Source: Sutcliffiella horikoshii (GTDB lineage Bacteria; Bacillota; Bacilli; Bacillales; Bacillaceae_I). Taken from it: a DNA stretch of 64,000 nt. Positions 56,984-64,000 of the stretch are shown here, in pieces. Positions within the stretch are counted from its first letter, which is position 1. Each line of letters starts with the position of its first letter. Position numbers and translations under genes: made by a program. Under the pieces are notes generated by a model, which did no database searches, had not been told where the DNA came from, and saw only the letters and a program-made list of their open reading frames with translations. The stretch lies in assembly GCF_008180725.1 (NCBI RefSeq), contig NZ_VTEV01000001.1, forward strand, positions 527,269 through 591,268, in the 5' to 3' direction.

Positions 56984-59900
56984 GTAAATACCTTCCTTTC
57001 CGTTGTGCAAAGCGGAATCTGAATTTTCATTTCTTTCCCGTTGATAACATAATAACCATATCCAGGATGTATTTCTTCTTCGTTTCGCTCATATGGCAGA
57101 GTGAAAATATTCTGCTCTGACTTTTTCATTAGTACTAGTGCTTGACGGATCTGCTTTACTTCCATTGTAAGTGTATCGTAGCCTTTTGACAGATCATTGT
57201 TACTGCCTGAGGCAACGATGTTAAATCCTAGGTGGCTATAGTTTTTTATTAGCCTCGCAAACTTGTCTTGCAGCATCGGGTCAAGTGTCTGAATAAACCT
57301 TGCATACCCGTCTATAACAAGGAAAATCGGTGGATAATCCATGGATGTGTCGCCGAATTGGACCTTTTTTAGGTAATCACTTTCTCTAGCAAGCAACTTC
57401 TGCTCCACTTCTCCCACCCATTTTGTTATTTGTTCTTTTGTTTCTAGATAAGTGACATTGTCTTCCTCCGTATAATTAGAAAGGCTTCTGTCAAAGGAAT
57501 CAAAGAGTCCAATAGATTCAGCGCCCTGATCAAGTGTCGTATTCAATATTACTTTCATAACATTTGTTTTGCCTTTTTGAGCTTGTGCCACCAAGATGCA
57601 ATGCTTATATTTTTCAAAATTGATAAATACAGGTTGGACATGCTCATCATCCAGTCCGATAGGAACGAGTCCTTTTCTAAGCTTGCCTTCTGTATATTTT
57701 GCAAAATTAATGACATTAAGATCGGAAGGAAGCATTGGAACGGCTTGTGGCTTTTTGTACTCTTTATACTTTTCTTTAATAGATTCGACATCTCTTTTAA
57801 TGGAATCTAGTATTTCAAAATCATCTTTCCCTTCTCCTGGTAAAAAGACTTGTGAGAAGAACGCTTCATCTTTTTTTATAATCGCTCTACCAGGAATTGG
57901 TTCAGGATTATATGGGACCCTCCCTAAAATAGTGAATGCTTCACTATTATCCATCAGATAGTGAACAATTTTTGTTTTCAAATTGTTCATTAACGATTGT
58001 CGGATAGAGTTGACCCTTGTTGCCGTAAATATCATATAGATTCCCAGTGACTGACCATCCCGGACAAACTGATTGATTTGCATCTCAAGATCCTGCATTT
58101 CCTCTTTGATAAGATCAAAATTATCAATTGTCATGAAAATGATAGGTAATTTTTCTTTACTAAGAGAATTGAACATGTTAATGGAACTCACTTCTTGCTG
58201 TTGGAAAAGGTTTTTACGTCTAGCCATTTCATCCTTCAAGATACGCATGAACTTCTCGATCTTCCGTTCCTCATCCATCAAGAAGAAATCTGCCGTATGT
58301 GGAAGCTGACGCATTGGCAGCAAGGTTCCATTACCAAAATCAAAAATATAATAGTGCAACTCTTCAGGCGTATACTTTTCTGCCATACTTAACAATAGCA
58401 TCAATATTGTATGAGATTTACCATAACCGGAGGAACCGAATATCCCGATATTGCCATCTTCCACTAGTTCATATTCATAAACCGTTTGCGATTGTTTCTC
58501 AGGCTCATCCTTCAATGCAAGCGAAATCAAACCTTGCTCCTCTGCCATATACTTCTTCCTTGAAAGTTTTTCTTCTAAAGGAGGGAGCCATGGGCTGTTA
58601 AGTTGTTGGATGCCCATATGTTGCTGAACGGAATGGATTTCTTCCACCACTGCTCCAATCTCCGTTTGTGCACTTTTCTTTTTATTTTTGGATGTGGATA
58701 CATCGGACAATGGGACAAGCCCAAGGTCAGTAACAAATGCTACCTCATCTTCTGATTCAGAAGTATCCTCCAGATAAGGTGCCCCACTCCAAGCAGACTG
58801 GAATAGTTCATACACTTCGTTATTCCCCACTTGAAGATATCCCCTACCGGTAACGGTAATAGATGCGGCATCTCCATTTTTCAAGATTTCCCGGCTGTCA
58901 TCTGCATCTTGCACTTTTAACGCCACTTTAAAGCGGGCATTACTCCAAATCTGTTCATCAATGACTCCACCTGGTTTTTGAGTCGCAAGGATTAGATGAA
59001 CACCTAAGCTTCTTCCTATACGCGCTGCACTAACCAATTCGCGGATGAACTCTGGTTCTTCCGCTTTCAATTCTGCAAACTCATCGGAAATAATGAATAA
59101 ATGCGGCAATGGTACTTCTACTTTACTTTGCTTATAAAGGTCTGTGTAAGCATTAATATGATTGACTTTGTATTGATCAAACAACCGCTGACGCCTTTTC
59201 AGTTCACTTTTTATGGAAGCAAGTGCCCTTGCACTGAAGTTCTTGCTTCCTTCAATATTAGTGATGACTCCTAGAAAATGGGGCATTTTTTCAAACGGCT
59301 GAGCCATTCCCCCACCTTTGTAGTCAATGAGCAGGAAAGCTACTTCATGTGGGTGATAGTGAATAGCAAGTGACAGAATATAAGTCTGCAAGAATTCACT
59401 TTTACCAGATCCCGTTGTACCTGCTAGAAGGCCATGTGGACCATGTGCTTTTTCATGTAAGTTTAGTATAGAAATGTCTTCTTTCCCTTTTAGACCGATT
59501 GGAACTGCCAAAGATTTAGAGGACTCTCTTGTAAGCCAGTTTTCTTGTATCGGCAGCATCCCCACTTCTTTTACTTTCATCATATCTAGGAAAGAAATGC
59601 TATTCGGGATGGAGTTTGTCATACCCACCTGGTGGTCAAGGGTTCTAAGCATTCTTGAAAAGCCTTCGTTTCCTTCTCTTTTATGAGAATCCAACCTAAA
59701 CGGAATAGAAACTGCTTTTTTGTCTTGGATTAGAATGTCACCTTCTTGGGTATTGATATACCTCACAAGTGTTTCAATATTATCAGACAAACTTTCCTTT
59801 GAATCAGCAGCGAAAATGACTGAAATGCCGAGGTCTTTATGATCTCCCTCGAGATATTCAAGAATGACATGATCTGCTATTAATTGTTGTTCTGTAATAA

Positions 59901-61404
59901 TAAAAACGATATGCGGTGAAAAAGCTACCTTCTCTTTGTCTTCCAATAGGTCTCTTTCTCTGAGCATTTCATAAATGGAAGAAAGCAACTGATCTCTTGT
60001 CTGTTCATTATAGATTAGACCCTTTGCAAAGGATTGGGGTATCTGAAAATGTGGAAGCCACTTCACCCATTCCCATTGTTCATATTCTTTTTCATTAAAA
60101 ATAAATACAAAACGAAGGTCATGGTAACTATGAAAAAAGGATAGCTGACCGATAATCTGGTGAATTTCATTTTTCATAACGGATTCTTTCCCAATTAGTC
60201 CGATTGCACCTCTAGATAAATCCGCTACCACCGGAACATGGTCGATTTCCCGATATACCTTCTCTAAATGCTGAGATTGCTCTAGTAGATCATCAATCTC
60301 TCTATTTGCCATATCACCGGAATTGATGGATATTTCGTAACTGGATGGTACTTTGCCTCGTCCTAAACGAAATTGCAAAAAATCATGGCTTTCCAATGAC
60401 CTTTCCCATATTCGATCGGAAATTTGTCCTGTAAGATATTTCATCCGTTCAAAGGAAGGAAAGTGAAACGTGAGCACATTAGTCTGCTTATCTGCTAACG
60501 CTTGTAGCTCTCTACGCTTATTTTCCAAGTAAAGGGTATAAACTCTTCTTCTGCGCTCTTCGCTTCTTTTACGGTTTGCTTTTTCTTTAAAGAATTGGAC
60601 CGTAGACGTAATAAGTGTTGTCAAAAACATAACCATAGAAATGATGATGAATATGCCCCGTGGTGCAACAAGAGCAACCACCCCCATGACAATTAGCATG
60701 ATAAGAGGAGGCATAATAATTAGCCACAGACCCTTATTATTATCATCTGATTCCTGTGTTGGAAATTGCAGAGAAACCTTATCATCTGGAAGCTCATAGA
60801 CCATCCGCGGTGTTCTACGATAGCTTGGATACTTCTTTTGCATTTCTGTTTGTGGTCGCATTATGTCAGAGAGGTCTGTCTCATACTCTTTAAAGCTTGA
60901 AACTTCCAATATATCCTCTTCTGCCATCCTTATCTCCATAAAAGAACATAGCAGAAGGTCCCCTACTTCAAGGATTGTATCGTTATCAATCTTTTGGCCA
61001 TTCAAGAAACAATTTTCATCAGAAATATTTACAATCCATTTTCTTGAAAAGTTTCTGGTAAACGAAATCATTTCTCCTTCATGGATCGAAAAAGCTACGT
61101 GCTCTCTATTCCCTAAATAATAGGTTTGTGGATTTGATGGGCTAGGAGGAGTAAGAACCATCTTTAGCTCTTTTCCTTTATCTTTCCATTCAAACGGTTG
61201 GGTGTATGTACCGCTTCCTATCATTCCACTCTTTTGTTTTACTGTGAATTTGTCCTGTTGGATATAGACAAGCAAAGAACCATCCGTAAATGGAAAATTA
61301 CGGACAGTCAGCTGGTCCTCAACCTCAGAACCTACAGTAATTGTACCAGTCTCTATAGATAGCTTCTGATAGTTGACTTGATAGAATAACCAGAAATTAC
61401 TCAT
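56980..61404 (-). CDS. essC: Type VII secretion ATPase EssC (YukBA)
   Basis: A 1474-residue FtsK/SpoIIIE-type motor of the type VIIb system. N-terminal FHA-like domains (about 1-190) precede two membrane helices (about 228-280). Three ATPase domains follow with P-loops GTTGSGKS (near 657), GSSGYGKS (near 990) and a weaker AQAQKGKT (near 1271). The first two have full Walker motifs; the third is degenerate at its first Gly. Fused as one protein, unlike the YukB/YukA split proposed early for B. subtilis. It would thread WXG100 and LXG substrates across the membrane. Confidence 0.96.
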   Translation of the reverse strand: MSNFWLFYQVNYQKLSIETGTITVGSEVEDQLTVRNFPFTDGSLLVYIQQDKFTVKQKSGMIGSGTYTQPFEWKDKGKELKMVLTPPSPSNPQTYYLGNREHVAFSIHEGEMISFTRNFSRKWIVNISDENCFLNGQKIDNDTILEVGDLLLCSFMEIRMAEEDILEVSSFKEYETDLSDIMRPQTEMQKKYPSYRRTPRMVYELPDDKVSLQFPTQESDDNNKGLWLIIMPPLIMLIVMGVVALVAPRGIFIIISMVMFLTTLITSTVQFFKEKANRKRSEERRRRVYTLYLENKRRELQALADKQTNVLTFHFPSFERMKYLTGQISDRIWERSLESHDFLQFRLGRGKVPSSYEISINSGDMANREIDDLLEQSQHLEKVYREIDHVPVVADLSRGAIGLIGKESVMKNEIHQIIGQLSFFHSYHDLRFVFIFNEKEYEQWEWVKWLPHFQIPQSFAKGLIYNEQTRDQLLSSIYEMLRERDLLEDKEKVAFSPHIVFIITEQQLIADHVILEYLEGDHKDLGISVIFAADSKESLSDNIETLVRYINTQEGDILIQDKKAVSIPFRLDSHKREGNEGFSRMLRTLDHQVGMTNSIPNSISFLDMMKVKEVGMLPIQENWLTRESSKSLAVPIGLKGKEDISILNLHEKAHGPHGLLAGTTGSGKSEFLQTYILSLAIHYHPHEVAFLLIDYKGGGMAQPFEKMPHFLGVITNIEGSKNFSARALASIKSELKRRQRLFDQYKVNHINAYTDLYKQSKVEVPLPHLFIISDEFAELKAEEPEFIRELVSAARIGRSLGVHLILATQKPGGVIDEQIWSNARFKVALKVQDADDSREILKNGDAASITVTGRGYLQVGNNEVYELFQSAWSGAPYLEDTSESEDEVAFVTDLGLVPLSDVSTSKNKKKSAQTEIGAVVEEIHSVQQHMGIQQLNSPWLPPLEEKLSRKKYMAEEQGLISLALKDEPEKQSQTVYEYELVEDGNIGIFGSSGYGKSHTILMLLLSMAEKYTPEELHYYIFDFGNGTLLPMRQLPHTADFFLMDEERKIEKFMRILKDEMARRKNLFQQQEVSSINMFNSLSKEKLPIIFMTIDNFDLIKEEMQDLEMQINQFVRDGQSLGIYMIFTATRVNSIRQSLMNNLKTKIVHYLMDNSEAFTILGRVPYNPEPIPGRAIIKKDEAFFSQVFLPGEGKDDFEILDSIKRDVESIKEKYKEYKKPQAVPMLPSDLNVINFAKYTEGKLRKGLVPIGLDDEHVQPVFINFEKYKHCILVAQAQKGKTNVMKVILNTTLDQGAESIGLFDSFDRSLSNYTEEDNVTYLETKEQITKWVGEVEQKLLARESDYLKKVQFGDTSMDYPPIFLVIDGYARFIQTLDPMLQDKFARLIKNYSHLGFNIVASGSNNDLSKGYDTLTMEVKQIRQALVLMKKSEQNIFTLPYERNEEEIHPGYGYYVINGKEMKIQIPLCTTERKVFT

Positions 61405-61430
61405 AAACTCACCTCATCTCAACCTTACAG

Positions 61431-62618
61431 TTAGTTTGACCCTTCATCTTGCTCTTCTTCTAGTGCTTCAATTGCCTCTGCATACTCATCAATCTCATCT
61501 TGGACTTCTTTAAGTTGATTTTGTTTTTCTTCACCTGTAAGATCGTCCTGAGCTCTGATTTGTTCTTTATATTTCAATAAAGCATATAGAATAATCTCCG
61601 AATCTTCTAATGATCTTGCGATATCTAGCGCCGCTTGTGCCTCACCGCGTCCGATATGTATCCAATACTGATAATACTGTGGGTCGGACTGCAAGGTTAT
61701 CTGGTTCTTTAGAGCATCTTTCTGCTCTTCATTTAAAGATTCATTAATGATATAGGATGTTGCCAACTTATATTGCACTACTCTTGGCATCTCTTGTGCT
61801 TCATATCCACTTAATGTATCGACTACCTGACTGTATTCACTTTGTAAAAAGTGTTCAGAACTCTGTACATATGCCGCCTGTTTCGGTTGAACGAAAAGTA
61901 AAGAATATATCACTAATACGAGCGAAGGTAACAAAAGAACAGTAAGTCCGATGGTGGCATATTTGGTGAACTTCCATCGCTTTTCAGGAAGTCGGATAAA
62001 TTGTTTTTCCTTCTCTTCCAACCCTTTTATTCCATTACGGATAAATGTTAATAGTTCTTCTTCATCCTTAGCGTTCATGATAGATTTGGCTGTAGGTGAA
62101 AGTTCCAATGTTTGATAAAGTTGGAGATATTCTTTGAAGGAGTATTTCCCGTCAATGGCAGCAGCAATGACCGCTTTTGTTTCCTGCCATAGCTTTTCTG
62201 ACTCTTTTTCATAGGGTGGTAGACTTTCCATCACGCCATAGTGAAGAAAATAGGGCGTTAAACTTTCATCCACCACCATATTTTCGGGACATATAAGAAG
62301 ATGTAGTCTTGAAAGAGAGTGATTCCTGACACTCTTAATTAATTGAGAGGCAAAAATCCATCTGCTTTTCTCATCCTTCTTTTTCATTTTTGCGAAGGAC
62401 GAAAAGGCAGGAGGGGGATGATAGATGAGTGTTAACTCGTCTTCTGTTTCTTTAATTTTCTTATGTACCGATGGATTTATTTCTTGAAGCATCCGAATTT
62501 CAGCAGCATCTTCCAATTTGATTTTCTCTTTTTGAAAGACCAGCTTAATCGTTTCACCTTCTTTAGAAAGTGTTGCGCCTATTTCTTCTTCCAGATATGT
62601 TCGACTTTGATCTGCCAT
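61431..62618 (-). CDS. essB: Type VII secretion protein EssB (YukC)
   Basis: A 395-residue protein with a cytoplasmic pseudokinase-like domain (about 1-210), one membrane helix (about 218-240) and an extracytoplasmic helical domain ending in a Glu-rich tail. This is the EssB/YukC layout; EssB docks EssC in the membrane complex. ATG with AAAGGAG 9 nt upstream; 12 nt after the esaB stop. Confidence 0.94.
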   Translation of the reverse strand: MADQSRTYLEEEIGATLSKEGETIKLVFQKEKIKLEDAAEIRMLQEINPSVHKKIKETEDELTLIYHPPPAFSSFAKMKKKDEKSRWIFASQLIKSVRNHSLSRLHLLICPENMVVDESLTPYFLHYGVMESLPPYEKESEKLWQETKAVIAAAIDGKYSFKEYLQLYQTLELSPTAKSIMNAKDEEELLTFIRNGIKGLEEKEKQFIRLPEKRWKFTKYATIGLTVLLLPSLVLVIYSLLFVQPKQAAYVQSSEHFLQSEYSQVVDTLSGYEAQEMPRVVQYKLATSYIINESLNEEQKDALKNQITLQSDPQYYQYWIHIGRGEAQAALDIARSLEDSEIILYALLKYKEQIRAQDDLTGEEKQNQLKEVQDEIDEYAEAIEALEEEQDEGSN

Positions 62619-62632
62619 GATAGATTGCTCCT

Positions 62633-62872
62633 TTATAATATTTCCAAACGGTCACCAGATGTAATGCCATGGTCTACAAGCTTGTCTGAACCTGATAATA
62701 TCAAGTGTTTGTTTACAACTCTTACCCATTCCCCTTCCCTTGGAGGTGATGAGGGAGAGACGGCCTGCCACACGATATCGACCACTTTTTTCACTGAATG
62801 GTAATTAGATAGACGAAGGTCAAACGATTCCTTTTGGTAGTTTTTCAAATCAATTGTTATTTCTATATACAT
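62633..62872 (-). CDS. esaB: Type VII secretion accessory protein EsaB (YukD, ubiquitin-like)
   Basis: A 79-residue ubiquitin-like protein with the beta-grasp pattern: YIEITIDL strand, the helix SVKKVVDIVWQAV, and the C-terminal LVDHGITSGDRLEIL. YukD/EsaB is cytoplasmic and lacks the terminal Gly-Gly needed for conjugation. GAGGTG precedes the ATG by 7 nt. Confidence 0.93.
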   Translation of the reverse strand: MYIEITIDLKNYQKESFDLRLSNYHSVKKVVDIVWQAVSPSSPPREGEWVRVVNKHLILSGSDKLVDHGITSGDRLEIL

Positions 62873-62887
62873 TGTTTTTCACCTCAT

Positions 62888-62934
62888 AAAAGAAGGAACG
62901 CATTCAACTGTTATAGAATGGCGCTCCTTCTTTC
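62888..62934 (-). terminator. Partial terminator between esxA and esaB
   Basis: AAAGAAGGAGCGCCATTC pairs with GAATGCGTTCCTTCTTT (one or two mismatches) around a 10-nt loop; TTTTATG follows. It would make esxA mRNA more abundant than the rest of the operon. Confidence 0.82.
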
Positions 62935-62981
62935 TTTTTGGCTGCCCTATATGTGAAGGGAGCTAGTTGTGTTAGAACAAA

Positions 62982-63275
62982 TTACCCGCGAATCTGGCTT
63001 GCAATTTGAGTATCAGCATCTTCAAGAGCTCTAGCTGTGTTGCTAAGCTGAACGGAGATATCCTCAAGTAATTGTTGCATTTGAATGATTGAAGGCTTCA
63101 AGGATTGGTATTGATCGCTGAATGCACGGCTAGATTCACCTTCCCATACACTTTCAAGCTCGCGGATCATGTTGTCCAAACGGTTGATTTGATCTCCAAC
63201 CTGGCTACTCTCACTTCTGTAACGAGTGGACATTCCAACTAACTCTGCAGGGGTAACGCGAATGATTCCTGACAT
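62982..63275 (-). CDS. esxA: WXG100 protein EsxA (YukE)
   Basis: A 97-residue helical-hairpin substrate of the type VII system. The WxG turn is seen as WEG near residue 43, flanked by two amphipathic helices. The C-terminal tail LEDADTQIASQIRG carries the region of the YxxxD/E export signal but with no Tyr. GGAGAG lies 7 nt before the ATG. First gene of the operon, with its own promoter at 63311-63340. Confidence 0.95.
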   Translation of the reverse strand: MSGIIRVTPAELVGMSTRYRSESSQVGDQINRLDNMIRELESVWEGESSRAFSDQYQSLKPSIIQMQQLLEDISVQLSNTARALEDADTQIASQIRG

Positions 63276-63310
63276 TTAACATCTCTCCATTTCTTTAATA
63301 GGTTACTTTT

Positions 63311-63340
63311 ATTGTAAAAAACACACAACTTAAAGGTCAA
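63311..63340 (-). promoter_or_regulatory. Promoter of esxA and the type VII operon
   Basis: TTGACC (63340-63335), 18-bp spacer and TACAAT (63316-63311). It lies 36 nt upstream of the esxA start. The rest of the 63276-63467 gap is AT-rich. Confidence 0.7.
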
Positions 63341-63467
63341 TTTTTATCTAGGAATTTCAGTAAAATAAGGAATTTATACCCACCTTTACCCCTATTTTCA
63401 AAAAACAAAACCTCTAAGAATAGTATTTTTTTCACAAATTGATATTTTTCTAGGTATTTCGACTAAA

Positions 63468-63797
63468 TTAACTGATGGTTTCATTGACCTCTTCATAGAA
63501 GATCGTCAACTCTTGCCTGTTCATCTCATCTACATGTTCGTGGTATTTGTTGGAAAGGGTGGTCATCAGCCTTGACTGATCATTGGTGATAATTGTAAAC
63601 AGCCGGTGATTCTTATTAAATTCCAGTAATGATTGGTCAATAACTTTACCTTTACTCAGTTTTAGTTCCGTGTTGATGATACGTGCCAACTCAACACTGA
63701 TCTCTCGGACTTTTCCTAGCTCTGCATTAAAAATAAGATGCTTAAATCGCAAATCTTCATATGGTGCAAAAACATACGAAGTTTTATACTGTCCTAT
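63468..63797 (-). CDS. Unknown protein upstream of the type VII operon, possible ATA start
   Basis: About 109 residues, hydrophilic and mainly helical, beginning GQYKTSYVFAPYEDLRFKH from the proposed start. No family recognised. The only conventional start is a TTG at 63752 with no ribosome site. AAAGGGGG, however, lies 8 nt before an ATA at 63797, and the frame between them reads as plausible protein. It follows the preceding frame by 14 nt and reads toward esxA, so a role in type VII secretion is possible but only from context. Confidence 0.55.
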   Translation of the reverse strand: MGQYKTSYVFAPYEDLRFKHLIFNAELGKVREISVELARIINTELKLSKGKVIDQSLLEFNKNHRLFTIITNDQSRLMTTLSNKYHEHVDEMNRQELTIFYEEVNETIS

Positions 63798-63811
63798 TCC
63801 TACCGCCCCCT

Positions 63812-64000
63812 TTACCGTAATTCAAAAAATTTTGAAATACTTTGATCTTCTTCAAATAAGTCTTCAATTGACTTTCTCACCCTGCTAATCATGGCCTTTG
63901 CTTTTTCAATTTCCTCTCTAAGATAATGATACATTCCCTCAAAAGAATCTTGAAACATAGGATCTAGCGGTCTGATAAACTCATGTACATTAATCTTGGT
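63812..64000 (-). CDS. C-terminal part of an unknown helical protein, cut by window edge
   Basis: The last 62 residues of a frame entering from beyond the window: helical, with Glu/Lys-rich stretches (YLREEIEKAKAMISRVRKSI, then EDLFEEDQ). The family cannot be recognised from this part. The TAA stop lies 14 nt before the proposed ATA start of the next gene, and its end overlaps the AAAGGGGG site, suggesting one transcript. Confidence 0.6.
   Translation of the reverse strand, partial: TKINVHEFIRPLDPMFQDSFEGMYHYLREEIEKAKAMISRVRKSIEDLFEEDQSISKFFELR

Overview
The window reads as chromosomal DNA of an endospore-forming, low-GC Bacillota, most likely a Bacillaceae genus close to Bacillus. The grounds are AGGAGG-type ribosome sites with frequent TTG/GTG starts, a SpoIIP-type sporulation amidase, an RsbR paralogue, Bacillus-type IlvA and ilv-leu gene order, CcpA and CodY site logic, and a yuk/ess type VII secretion operon. 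There is no prophage, transposase, tRNA or rRNA. Almost all genes lie on the minus strand.

Layout. 1-8.3 kb: a partial D-Ala-D-Ala carboxypeptidase, an HEXXH metallopeptidase, three GNAT acetyltransferases, a LysM-CAP protein, a split ThrE-type exporter and a YdcF protein. 8.5-17.3 kb: an NAD(P)-binding protein, a SpoIIP operon whose start may be ATA, a glycosyltransferase, a sugar O-acetyltransferase, a nucleoside hydrolase and a CdsA-like protein (both with altered active-site motifs), a YycO-like papain-fold protein and a lipoprotein. 17.5-18.6 kb: a large tandem-repeat field. 18.6-29.5 kb: the branched-chain amino-acid operon ilvE-ilvD-ilvB-ilvN-ilvC-leuA-leuB-leuC-leuD. Its leader carries two cre-like CcpA sites, two CodY-like boxes, a sigma-A promoter and a ykkC subtype 2 RNA that fits a ppGpp riboswitch with a transcription-ON expression platform; ilvA lies just upstream with its own promoter. 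31-41.6 kb: assorted metabolic genes (FhuF-like reductase, patatin lipase, MFS exporter, BCS1-like AAA ATPase, DksA-like, RsbR, esterase, AlkD-like). 41.8-53.4 kb: a fatty-acid/acyl-CoA catabolic cluster (three acyl-CoA ligases, a CaiB-type CoA transferase, thiolase, acyl-CoA dehydrogenase) with a consensus sigma-54 promoter and an adjacent CBS-PAS-AAA-Fis enhancer-binding protein. 53.6-63.3 kb: a complete T7SS operon esxA-esaB-essB-essC-esaA-essA, preceded by two small unknown genes.

The strongest candidate for something undescribed is the intergenic repeat landscape. Four tandem arrays of two sequence families share an exact 52-bp period (about five helical turns). Each unit contains an inverted repeat, and the hairpin arms change in a compensatory way between arrays. 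Array 46331-46969 runs into the thiolase stop codon. Other gaps carry 62-, 35- and 21-bp tandem units, and a separate family of about 115-135 bp dispersed elements occurs four times, twice inside the ilv-leu operon. Motifs and pairings were found by eye; no database search, covariance model or folding program was run.
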